Positions 24,422 to 31,753 of a stretch of DNA of 64,000 nucleotides are shown one piece after another. Both the position numbers and the translations under genes were made by a program. Position 1 is the first letter of the stretch; every line of letters begins with the position of its first letter. The DNA comes from Myxococcota bacterium. GTDB taxonomy: Bacteria > Myxococcota_A > Bradymonadia > UBA7976 > UBA1532. A model generated the notes under the pieces. It was not told the DNA's origin. It made no database searches and was given only the letters and a program-made list of their open reading frames with translations. The stretch lies in assembly GCA_963169045.1 (NCBI GenBank), contig CAUJDF010000039.1:1-64000 (forward strand), given 5' to 3'.

Positions 24422-25080
24422 GGCCCGCCCCTCGGGTCGAGCAGGCGCCGCAACCGATCCAGGATCTGCCGGTGCCGCCGCGAGATGTACGAGCGAGTCA
24501 CGTCGCGCCGCCGCGCGAGTGCCGCGCCCGAGTCCCCGGTCTCTCGAAAGTCGTACACCGCCTCGATCAGCTCGCGGTCGTCGGGCGGGAGGCGCTGGAG
24601 GGCGCCGCGCAGCGCCTCGATCGACTCGTCGTCGGCCAGGCGCGCCTCGGCGTCGTCGGGCTGCTGCTCAACCGCGCCGAGCGCGGCTTCGGTGAGGAAG
24701 GCGGTGGCGAGCTGGGCGACGGCCGACGTCACAGCGGCCGCGTCGTCGGCGCGGGAGGGCGGCCCGTTGCCCGCCGGCTCCTCGACCACCTCGTGGGCGA
24801 TCGCCTGCCGCCGCAGGTCCTCGTAGGCGCGTCGCGTGAAGAGCCCCTGCGAACGCAGGCCGTCGAAGATCGCGCCCCGGACGCGGTGCCGCGCGAACGC
24901 CTCGAAGTGCACGCCGTGGCGCGGATCGTACTGGCGCGTGGCTTCGACGAGGCCGATGTGACCGAAGCCGACGAGGTCGTCGAAGGTGGGCCCGCCGGCG
25001 GGCAGCCGGCGGGCGATGCGGCGGGCCTCGGCGCGCACGAGGTCGAGCAGCTCGGGAGCGGGGTCGGCGTTGTGCGTCAC
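24418..25080 (-). CDS. FliA-like (sigma-28 group) RNA polymerase sigma factor
   Basis: A 220-aa sigma-70 family protein with region 2 (FDDLVGFGHIGLVEATRQYD, HGVHFEAFARHRVRGAIFDG) and region 4 (ALQRLPPDDRELIEAVYDF, then RDVTRSYISRRHRQILDRLR). The region 2 wording is closest to FliA/WhiG sigma factors. The middle, where region 3 lies, is acidic and divergent. It opens the operon sigma-sctJ-sctK position-sctL-sctQ, with GTGA overlap to sctJ, so the secretion parts and the factor that may transcribe them are made together. The GTG start at 25080 lies 31 nt after the glutamate dehydrogenase stop on the same strand, so read-through is possible. Confidence 0.85.
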   Translation of the reverse strand: MTHNADPAPELLDLVRAEARRIARRLPAGGPTFDDLVGFGHIGLVEATRQYDPRHGVHFEAFARHRVRGAIFDGLRSQGLFTRRAYEDLRRQAIAHEVVEEPAGNGPPSRADDAAAVTSAVAQLATAFLTEAALGAVEQQPDDAEARLADDESIEALRGALQRLPPDDRELIEAVYDFRETGDSGAALARRRDVTRSYISRRHRQILDRLRRLLDPRGGP

Positions 25081-25111
25081 GGCAGACGAATCGCCCCTCG
25101 CTCCCCGTCGA

Positions 25112-26431
25112 TCAGGGGAAGATGCCGCGCTCGCGGTAGACCGTCTGGATGCGGTCGAGCGCGTGCATGTAGGCCGCGGTGCGGTTGTCGACGTTCTTCT
25201 CCTGCGAGATGTGGCGCACGGTCGCGTAGGCGCGGCGCATCATCGTGTGCAGGCGGGCGTCGACCTCTTCGAGCGTCCACATCTCGGCGCGCTGGTTCTG
25301 CAGCCACTCGAAGTAGCTGACCGTCACGCCGCCGGCGTTCGCGAGGATGTCGGGCAGAAGGTCGATGCCCTTGCTCGCCAGGATCTCGTCGCCGTCGAGG
25401 TCGGTGGGGCCGTTGGCGCCCTCGACCACCAGCTTGCACTTCAGCAGCGGGGCCGTCTCGGCGGTGATCTGGTTCTCGAGCGCGGCGGGGATGACGATGT
25501 CGCACTCGGTGGCGAAGAACTGCTCCTTCTCGATCGGGTGGCCGCCGGGATAACCCTTCACGCCGCCGTTCTTCTGGACGTACTCGGCGAGGCGGCGCGG
25601 GTTGAGGCCCTCGGCGCTGGCGATGGCGCCGGTGTGGTCGTGCACCGCCACGAGCGTCGAGCCGAGGCGCGACAGGATGCGCGCCGCGTGCGAGCCCACC
25701 TTGCCGAAGCCCTGGACGGAGAAGGTGGAGCCGTCGAGCGAGAAGTTCGTTTCGCGCGCCCACTCGACGATGCAGTGCACGAGGCCCTGGCCGGTGGCCT
25801 TGTCGCGGCCCTGGGAGCCGCCCGACGTGATCGACTTGCCGGTCACGACGCCGCGAAGCGCGTTCTTGTCCTTCTGCGAGCCGGCGTTCATGAACGTGTC
25901 CATCATCCAGACCATGATCTGGCTGTCGGTGCCCATGTCCGGCGCGGGGATATCGTAGTTCGGGCCGATGTTCTGCCCGAGCGCGTGCGTGAAGCGGCGC
26001 GTGATGCGCTCGATCTCGGTGCGGCTGTGCTTCGACGGGTCGAACTTGATGCCGCCCTTGGCGCCACCGAAGGGGATCTCCATCAGGGCGCACTTCCAGG
26101 TCATCCACGAGGCGAGCGCCTTGCACTCGTTGAGATGGACCTCGGGATGGAAGCGGATGCCGCCCTTGTAGGGCCCCATGATGTTGTTGTGCTGGACCCG
26201 GTACCCCTTGAACAGCCGATAGCTGTTGTCGTCCATGCGGACCGGGAAGTTGATGATGAGCTCGTTCTTCGGCTGCAGCAGTATCGTGTGGATCTCGGAA
26301 TCGAGCCCGAGCGCCTTCGCCGCCTTGTCCAGCTGGGCCTGCGCGACGTCGTAGATGTCCTTCTTCTTGGACACTGGCTTCGCGTCTGCCTTGCGGTTCG
26401 CCTTCTTGTCTTCCTGGGCTTCGGCCATCAT
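25112..26431 (-). CDS. gdhA: Glutamate dehydrogenase (Glu/Leu/Phe/Val family)
   Basis: A 439-aa hexameric-type glutamate dehydrogenase interconverting glutamate and 2-oxoglutarate plus ammonia. Substrate and catalytic motifs are GPYKGGIRFHPEV, MEIPFGGAKGGIKFDP and PAPDMGTD; the Rossmann loop is VQGFGKVGSHAARIL and the end has VEGANGPTDLDGDEIL and LPDILANAGGVTVSYFEW. A Lys-rich 30-residue N-terminal extension (EAQEDKKANRKADAKP) is unusual. The ATG at 26431 is chosen because GAGGAG ends about 7 nt before it; a longer reading to 26467 lacks that site. Confidence 0.95.
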   Translation of the reverse strand: MMAEAQEDKKANRKADAKPVSKKKDIYDVAQAQLDKAAKALGLDSEIHTILLQPKNELIINFPVRMDDNSYRLFKGYRVQHNNIMGPYKGGIRFHPEVHLNECKALASWMTWKCALMEIPFGGAKGGIKFDPSKHSRTEIERITRRFTHALGQNIGPNYDIPAPDMGTDSQIMVWMMDTFMNAGSQKDKNALRGVVTGKSITSGGSQGRDKATGQGLVHCIVEWARETNFSLDGSTFSVQGFGKVGSHAARILSRLGSTLVAVHDHTGAIASAEGLNPRRLAEYVQKNGGVKGYPGGHPIEKEQFFATECDIVIPAALENQITAETAPLLKCKLVVEGANGPTDLDGDEILASKGIDLLPDILANAGGVTVSYFEWLQNQRAEMWTLEEVDARLHTMMRRAYATVRHISQEKNVDNRTAAYMHALDRIQTVYRERGIFP

Positions 26432-26479
26432 CGAGAGCTCCTCGTGCGGGTGGATGCCCGCTGCCATCGAACGCGCGCG

Positions 26480-26508
26480 ATCATGGACGCCCGGGGGGTC
26501 CGGCGCAA
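26480..26508 (-). promoter_or_regulatory. Putative promoter of glutamate dehydrogenase
   Basis: On the minus strand TTGCGC (26508-26503), 17 nt, CATGAT (26485-26480). Four of six -10 positions fit consensus. The expected leader is about 40 nt and carries the Shine-Dalgarno of gdhA. Confidence 0.35.
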
Positions 26509-26605
26509 GGGAAGCCGTGCCCTGCGCGCGCGCTCGTTGCCGGTGCTCGGGATGATCGACTGTGGCATAGTCGCCGCCAGAGGATCGGACGACGAGGCGT
26601 TTCGG

Positions 26606-26962
26606 TTGAGCACCATCAAGGGATCGGGTCCGGTCGGCGGACCACCGGGCGCGCTCCCCGTCGGATCGACCGACGAAGCGGCGCCCGGCGCACCGGCGGC
26701 CGCCACCGCCCCGGCCGCGGCGGCCGCGTCCCTCGACGCGGCGGCCGTGACGCGGGTCTTCGACGCGGTGGTCGCGCGGCTCGCGACGGGCGAGATCGGC
26801 GACCGCGCCTCCGCCGTGCGCGTCGTCGTCGCCGACGTGCTCGCCGAGCAGCTGTCCGGGCTCTCCGAAGCCACGCGAGCGGGCCTGGTCGATCGCATCG
26901 CCGCGGCGCTCGAAGACGATCCCGCGCTGGCCGCGCGCCTCGACCGCCTCCTGGGCCCGTGA
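26606..26962 (+). CDS. Small helical protein of unknown function
   Basis: A 118-aa protein: a Gly/Pro/Ala-rich N-terminal third (begins LSTIKGSGPVGGPPG) and a C-terminal helical domain from AAVTRVFDAVVARLATGE to AAALEDDPALAARLDRLLGP. The TTG start is supported by GAGG 8 nt upstream. A GG-N10-GC sigma-54-like element with a good -24 half (TGGCAT at 26563) and a poor -12 half lies 28 nt before the start. Its stop overlaps the next GTG. The helical C-terminus and closeness to the sct locus would suit a small regulator or chaperone, but I recognise no family. Confidence 0.6.
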   Translation: MSTIKGSGPVGGPPGALPVGSTDEAAPGAPAAATAPAAAAASLDAAAVTRVFDAVVARLATGEIGDRASAVRVVVADVLAEQLSGLSEATRAGLVDRIAAALEDDPALAARLDRLLGP

Positions 26963-28167
26963 GCGCCCGCGCCGCCTTCGCCGTCGTCCTCTGCGCCGCG
27001 GGCGTGTCGGCGGCGGCCACGCCGGTGCCGGTCGTGGTGGTGCCGGTGCGCCCGGCGACGACCCCGGAGGCGGCGGCGGTGGTCTGGTCGGCCCGCCGCG
27101 CCGTCGAGGGGCACGCGGCGCTGAGCGCGGTCGACGTCACCGAAGTGCTGTCGACGGGCGGCGGCGCCGAGACCGACGTCGACGCGGGGCGCGCCGCGCT
27201 GAAGGCGGCCCGTGGGGCGTTCGAGGCGCTCGAGGTGGACCGCGCGGCGCACGAGGGTGAGCGCGCCGTACGGCTCCTGCTGCGAAGTGGCGCCGACGAG
27301 GCGTCGGCGGTCGACGCGCTGCTGCTGCTGGCGCGCGTTCGCCAGGCCGTCCGCGACGAAGAAGGGACGGTCGGAGCGCTCCAGCGGGCCCTTCGCCTCG
27401 ATCCCGAGCTGAAGCTCGATCCCGAGTCCGCCTCGCCCTCGCTCGTACGCGCCCTCGAGCGCGCGCGGCGGCCGGCGGCCGGCGCGCCGGGCCGGCTCCG
27501 CGTCGACTCCGCGGACATCCCGGCGGCGGTCTCCATCGACGGCCACTTCCTCGGGGTGACGCCCGCGTTCATCGATCCGCTCGCCCCGGGCGCGCACCTG
27601 CTCGTCGTCGAGGCCGATGGACGGCGCCGCGAGGTGCGCCTGCTCGATGTGCCGTCCGGCGCGGGCCAGGCGGTGCGCGTGGATCTCGAGCCGGCGCCGC
27701 GGGCGTCGCTGTTCGAGCGGGTGACCGACCGCCTCCGCGACCAGCTCGACGCCGACACGGCCATGCCCGCGCTCGGCGACCTGAAGAGCCTCTTCTTCGC
27801 CGAGCAGGCGATCCTCGTCGACGTGCGGGACGGCGAGGCGCGCGCCGCGCTCTTCGACCTGCGCGCCGGTCAGCGCGTGCGGGCGGTCGAGGTGTCCGCG
27901 GCGTCGCCCGCGCGCTGCGGCGAAGAGATCGTGCGCCGCCTCTACGGCGATCTCGACGCGCGCGCGCCGGCCCTCGCCGACGTGCCCGTGCCGCCGCCCG
28001 CCACCGAGGGGGAGGGAGCCGGCCTCACCGACCAGTGGTGGTTCTGGCCGGCCGCCGGCGTCGCCGCCGCCGCCGCGGTCGCGATCCCCGTCTTGCTGCT
28101 TACGGGCGGCGCGGACGAGGGCCTGCCCCACCGCGACGACGCGGGCGCGGTCGTCATTCGCTTTTGA
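26959..28167 (+). CDS. Envelope protein with signal peptide, PEGA domain and C-terminal membrane helix
   Basis: A 402-aa protein. A signal peptide (AAFAVVLCAAGVSAAA) leads to a helical, possibly TPR-like region with EGTVGALQRALRLDPELKLD, then a PEGA domain (LRVDSADIPAAVSIDGHFLG, APGAHLLVVEADGRRREVRL), an alpha/beta region, and a C-terminal membrane helix (WWFWPAAGVAAAAAVAIPVLLLTG). PEGA domains are surface or periplasmic beta folds common in myxobacterial envelope proteins. The GTG overlaps the previous stop. It converges on the PEGA kinase gene with 3 nt between stops; the shared domain suggests a functional link but does not prove it. Confidence 0.75.
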   Translation: MSARAAFAVVLCAAGVSAAATPVPVVVVPVRPATTPEAAAVVWSARRAVEGHAALSAVDVTEVLSTGGGAETDVDAGRAALKAARGAFEALEVDRAAHEGERAVRLLLRSGADEASAVDALLLLARVRQAVRDEEGTVGALQRALRLDPELKLDPESASPSLVRALERARRPAAGAPGRLRVDSADIPAAVSIDGHFLGVTPAFIDPLAPGAHLLVVEADGRRREVRLLDVPSGAGQAVRVDLEPAPRASLFERVTDRLRDQLDADTAMPALGDLKSLFFAEQAILVDVRDGEARAALFDLRAGQRVRAVEVSAASPARCGEEIVRRLYGDLDARAPALADVPVPPPATEGEGAGLTDQWWFWPAAGVAAAAAVAIPVLLLTGGADEGLPHRDDAGAVVIRF

Positions 28168-28170
28168 GAC

Positions 28171-30705
28171 TCAGTTGCCGTCGGCGATGTGCTTCCGGAA
28201 GGTCGTCTGGCCGGCGACGATCGTGACGTCGAACTCGTGCGTGTAGCGGGGCTCTTCCTCGCGGACGAGGCGGACGTGGTATGTACCGGCGGGGAGGCGG
28301 TGGCCGAGCAGCGGCGTCCAGCCGAGGTCGCGGCCGGCGACCTCGACGCGGGCCGGTGGCTTGGCCAGGAGCTTGAGCGTGCCCTCGCCGGCGGGCGGCG
28401 CCTGGGTGGCGGGGGCCGCGGGCACGACCCGCGCTTCGGGCGCCGCGCTCGGCGGCGTCGGCGCCACGACGACGACGCGCGGCGCGCCGACGGGCGGCGT
28501 CGCCGAAGGGCAGTCTTCGCCGATGCAGCCGCCCTGGGGTCGTGGCGGGGTCGGAGGCGGCGTCCATCGGGCCACCGGCGGCGACGGGGGCGGCACGCCG
28601 GCCTTCGGCAGCGGGATGAACTCGGTGGCCGGGCCGGTCTCGTACTGCCCGAGCCGGCGCTCCACACGCTCGAAGCCGGCCTTCTCGGCGATGACGACCG
28701 CCTGGCCGCGGTTGTCGAGGTCGTTGAAGAAGACCGAGCTCTCGCCGAGATAGACGTCACGCCCGTCGGCCTGCCGCAGCGTGATGCGCGCGCCGCTCGG
28801 ATCGGTGACGAACTGCACCGAGACGCGCTCGGGGAACAGCCGGATCGGCTTGACGTTGACGACGACGCCGTCCCGGGCCTCGACGGTGCCCTTCCACGGG
28901 AGGAAGCCCGTCTTCTCGATGCGCAGCTCGCGCACGCCGGCGGGGAGGCCCGTGACCCGCGTCGGCGTCACGTCGGCCGCGAGCTGACCGTCGACGTAGA
29001 CCTGGGCGCCGCCCGGCTCCGTCTGCACGTTCAGGCCGGTGGTCGCCGAAACCTTCGCCACGGGCCGCAAGGTGACGACGAGGCGGTCCTGCGCGCGGGC
29101 CCGCAGCTCGAGCGTGCGCTCCACGGCCTCGAAGCCGGGCGCCGAGACGCGCACCCGGTGCGTGCCGGGCGGCAGGTCGGGCAGCTCCACCGGCGTCTCG
29201 TCGTCGTGCACGACCTTGCCGTCGAGCTCGATCAGGACCGCCTGCGGCGCCTTGCTCTCGACGACGAGCGACGCGCCGCGCGTGAACCAGAAGATGGCGA
29301 CGCCGGCGAGGCCGAGCGTGACGAGCGTGATGACCGCGAGCGCGACCATGCGGTTGCCGACGGCGGCGCTCCGGCGTCCGCCCGTCAGCGGGATCGGCTC
29401 GAGCGCGTCGATCGCGGGCACCGTGGGCACGGCGTTGCCCGGCGGGGCGCGGCGCGGCGGTTCGTCGGACGGCAGCCCGTTGAGGGGCGGCTTCGGCAGC
29501 GCGCGCTCCGGCGGGCGGGCCTGGTTCTGGAATGCGGGCGGGTCCGCGTTGAGCGCCGCGGCGGCCATCACCTGGGAGGGCGCGCGATCCCACACCGCCG
29601 TCTCGACCTCGTCGTCCTCCCAGGAGAGCGACGGGAGCTGCGGGCTGAACTGGACGGCGGGACGCTCGGGCTCGGCGGGCACCGCGGGCACCGGCACCGA
29701 GGCGCGCTTCGCTTCGGCGATGTTCCTGCGCGCGTACTCGCGGAACTCGGCCAGCTTGTGGGCCTCTTTGCGGATGTCGGCGTCGAAGGTGCGGCGCATG
29801 TAGGCCGCGAGGTCCTTGCGCGCGTAGAAGGTGCCGGACTGATAGAGGAACTTCTGCAGCGCGTCCTGCAGCTCGGCGGCGCTCTGGTAGCGCTCGTCCG
29901 GGTTGCGGGCGAGCACCTTCATCACGATGCGCTCGAGCTCCGGCGGGATGGGCCGGTTGAGCGTCGACGGGCGCCGGATCTCGGAGTTGCGCACCTTCTC
30001 GAGCACCGAGAAGTCGCTCTCGCCCTGGAAGCAGCGTTCGAGCGTGAGCAGCTCGAAGAACACCACACCGAGCGAGAAGAGATCTGACCGCTTGTCGATC
30101 GGCTTGCCCCGCACCTGCTCGGGGCTCATGTAGCCGAACTTGCCCTTGAGGATGCCCGACTGCGTCTTGCTGGCCTTGCCGGCGGCCTTGGCGATACCGA
30201 AGTCGATCAGCTTCACCTCGCCGTCGTAGCTGACGATGAGGTTCTGCGGCGACACGTCGCGGTGGACCAGGTGCAGCGGCTCGCCGCGCTCGCCCTTCTT
30301 GTTGTGGGCGTACTCGAGCGCCTCGCAGGCCTCCTTCACGATGTGGCAGCACATCGGGATGTCGAGGACCTCGCCGCGCTTGCGGGCGCGGTCGTACATC
30401 GCGCGCAGGTCCTTGCCCTGCACGAACTCCATCGCGATGAAGTAGGCGTTCTCCTTCTGGTCGCGACCGAGCTCGAAGATCTGCCCGATGTTCGCGTGGT
30501 TCAGCTGGACCGCGATCTTGGCTTCATCGATGAACATATCGATGAATTCCTGGTCCTCGGCGATGTTCGGGAGGACGCGCTTGATCGCGTACAGGCGCTC
30601 GAAGCCCTCGACACCATAGGAGACGGCCTTGAACACCTCGGCCATGCCGCCGATGTTCACGCGCTCGAACAGGTGGTAGTTGCCGAACTTGATCGGATCG
30701 CGCAC
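28171..30705 (-). CDS. Membrane serine/threonine protein kinase with extracytoplasmic PEGA repeats
   Basis: An 844-aa receptor-type kinase. The kinase domain (residues ~9-290) has the Gly-rich loop VNIGGMAEVFKA, the ATP Lys in YAIKRVLPN (K42), HRD as LVHRDVSPQN (D150), DFG as LIDFGIAKA (D168) and KFGYMSPEQVRG, so all catalytic residues are present. A Pro-rich juxtamembrane region leads to one membrane helix at ~452-474 (VALAVITLVTLGLAGVAIFWF). Outside are at least three PEGA-type repeats (VLIELDGKVVHDDETPVELP, AQVYVDGQLAADVTPTRVTG, RVEVAGRDLGWTPLLGHRLP) with a Pro-rich linker. It should sense or bind something at the envelope and signal inward. The GTG start lacks an evident Shine-Dalgarno. 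A promoter and overlapping dyad lie upstream. Confidence 0.92.
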   Translation of the reverse strand: MRDPIKFGNYHLFERVNIGGMAEVFKAVSYGVEGFERLYAIKRVLPNIAEDQEFIDMFIDEAKIAVQLNHANIGQIFELGRDQKENAYFIAMEFVQGKDLRAMYDRARKRGEVLDIPMCCHIVKEACEALEYAHNKKGERGEPLHLVHRDVSPQNLIVSYDGEVKLIDFGIAKAAGKASKTQSGILKGKFGYMSPEQVRGKPIDKRSDLFSLGVVFFELLTLERCFQGESDFSVLEKVRNSEIRRPSTLNRPIPPELERIVMKVLARNPDERYQSAAELQDALQKFLYQSGTFYARKDLAAYMRRTFDADIRKEAHKLAEFREYARRNIAEAKRASVPVPAVPAEPERPAVQFSPQLPSLSWEDDEVETAVWDRAPSQVMAAAALNADPPAFQNQARPPERALPKPPLNGLPSDEPPRRAPPGNAVPTVPAIDALEPIPLTGGRRSAAVGNRMVALAVITLVTLGLAGVAIFWFTRGASLVVESKAPQAVLIELDGKVVHDDETPVELPDLPPGTHRVRVSAPGFEAVERTLELRARAQDRLVVTLRPVAKVSATTGLNVQTEPGGAQVYVDGQLAADVTPTRVTGLPAGVRELRIEKTGFLPWKGTVEARDGVVVNVKPIRLFPERVSVQFVTDPSGARITLRQADGRDVYLGESSVFFNDLDNRGQAVVIAEKAGFERVERRLGQYETGPATEFIPLPKAGVPPPSPPVARWTPPPTPPRPQGGCIGEDCPSATPPVGAPRVVVVAPTPPSAAPEARVVPAAPATQAPPAGEGTLKLLAKPPARVEVAGRDLGWTPLLGHRLPAGTYHVRLVREEEPRYTHEFDVTIVAGQTTFRKHIADGN

Positions 30706-30759
30706 CGAGGCCAGCCCCTGCTCCCGACCCGCCGCACGCCTTCGCCGGGCCGCGGGGTG

Positions 30760-30773
30760 AGGTCGCTAGACCT
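30760..30773. promoter_or_regulatory. Inverted repeat overlapping the kinase -10 box
   Basis: AGGTC-GCTA-GACCT is a dyad that covers part of the -10 element and the expected start point of the kinase promoter. Its position suits a repressor operator. Confidence 0.3.
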
Positions 30774-30798
30774 TAGAAAATGGCTCGTGGCAAGTCAA
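30770..30798 (-). promoter_or_regulatory. Putative promoter of the PEGA kinase
   Basis: On the minus strand TTGACT (30798-30793), a 17-nt spacer and TAAGGT (30775-30770). The -35 box matches consensus at five of six positions. The leader to the GTG at 30705 would be about 57 nt. Confidence 0.5.
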
Positions 30799-30810
30799 CG
30801 CACGTGGACG

Positions 30811-30838
30811 GGGGCCGCCGGAGAGGACGGCGGACCCC
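30811..30838. other. GC-rich hairpin between kinase and sirtuin genes
   Basis: CCGCCG-GAGAGGA-CGGCGG, extended by outer GGGG/CCCC pairs, can fold as a stable stem-loop. It lies upstream of both divergent promoters and has no T-run. Role unknown. Confidence 0.3.
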
Positions 30839-30883
30839 GGCGCGACCCCGCTCCGGGCGGGCGGGCCCGCGACGCCCCGGTCG

Positions 30884-30912
30884 TTGAGGCGATCCCCGAG
30901 CTGGGCTATCCT
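30884..30912 (+). promoter_or_regulatory. Putative promoter of the sirtuin gene, leaderless arrangement
   Basis: TTGAGG (30884-30889), exactly 17 nt, TATCCT (30907-30912). The GTG start codon is 8 nt after the -10 box, so transcription should begin at or within a base or two of the start codon. Confidence 0.5.
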
Positions 30913-30920
30913 CGTGCGCT

Positions 30921-31703
30921 GTGCGCCCGGATTCGGGGGGAGTCGCGGGCGCGGGGGACTGGCCGTTGCGAGACTCGATCGAGACCGTCCGGGCCCGGCT
31001 CGCTGGCGCGCGGACGGTGGCGGCGTTGACCGGCGCGGGCATCTCGGCGGAGAGCGGCATCCCGACGTTCCGCGGCGAGCCCGACTCGCTGTGGGAAGAC
31101 CACCGGCCCGAGGACCTGGCCACGCCGGAGGCGTTCCGACGCGATCCCGCCCTGGTCTGGCGCTGGTACCTGTGGCGGCGCAGCGTCGTCGGCGTCGCAA
31201 AGCCGAATCCCGGTCACGCGGCCCTGGCGCGCCTGGCCGGCCGCTTCGACCACTTCACGCTCATCACGCAGAACGTCGACGGCCTGCACGAGAAGGCCGG
31301 CCACCCGTCGGACCTCGTGGAGCTCCACGGCAGCCTCTGGCGCACCCGCTGCCTCGGCTGCGGCCGCCGCCGCGAGGACCGTCGCTGCTACCCCGAGCAG
31401 TTCGAGCGGTTCCCGCCGGCCTGCGACCACTGCGGCGGGCTGCTGCGGCCCGACGTGGTGTGGTTCGGCGAGTCGCTCGACCACTCGCGCTTCGACCGCG
31501 CCGTCCGCGCCGCCGTCGCCAGCGACCTGTTCTTCGTGATCGGCACCAGCGGCGTCGTCCAGCCGGCGGCGAGCCTCGCCGGCCTCGCCCGTGAAAACGG
31601 ACACTTCGTCGTCGAGGTCAACCCCGACGCGACGCCGATCAGCATCGTCGCCGACGTCTGCCTGCGCGGCCCCTCCGGCGACATCCTGCCCCAGCTCTTC
31701 TGA
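30921..31703 (+). CDS. cobB: NAD-dependent sirtuin deacylase, class III (CobB/SIRT5 type)
   Basis: A 260-aa Sir2 protein. NAD-binding motifs are LTGAGISAESGIPTFRG and TQNVDGLHEKAG, the catalytic His is in ELHGSLW (H136), and the zinc is held by C144/C147 (CLGC) and C168/C171 (CDHC). The class III signature Tyr-x-x-Arg occurs as WYLWRR (Y83, R86); in E. coli CobB and human SIRT5 these residues bind succinyl or malonyl groups, so desuccinylase activity is likely besides deacetylation. The GTG at 30921 lies only 8 nt from a good -10 box, suggesting a leaderless transcript. It is transcribed alone. Confidence 0.93.
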   Translation: MRPDSGGVAGAGDWPLRDSIETVRARLAGARTVAALTGAGISAESGIPTFRGEPDSLWEDHRPEDLATPEAFRRDPALVWRWYLWRRSVVGVAKPNPGHAALARLAGRFDHFTLITQNVDGLHEKAGHPSDLVELHGSLWRTRCLGCGRRREDRRCYPEQFERFPPACDHCGGLLRPDVVWFGESLDHSRFDRAVRAAVASDLFFVIGTSGVVQPAASLAGLARENGHFVVEVNPDATPISIVADVCLRGPSGDILPQLF

Positions 31704-31726
31704 GACCGGCGACGCCCGGCGCCGAG

Positions 31727-31746
31727 CCCCGGACGGGCGTCCGGGG
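31727..31746. terminator. Terminator-like hairpin between convergent genes
   Basis: CCCCGGAC-GGGC-GTCCGGGG is a perfect 8-bp stem with a 4-nt loop in the 50-nt gap between the sirtuin and ABC permease stops. Symmetric position suits a bidirectional terminator; no U-tract follows. Confidence 0.5.
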
Positions 31747-31753
31747 GCGTTCG

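Noticed and set aside
26563-26577. Strong sigma-54 promoter for the 118-aa gene
   Set aside because: The -24 half and spacing fit but the -12 half is CCGC rather than TTGC; kept only as a weak remark, not as a feature.
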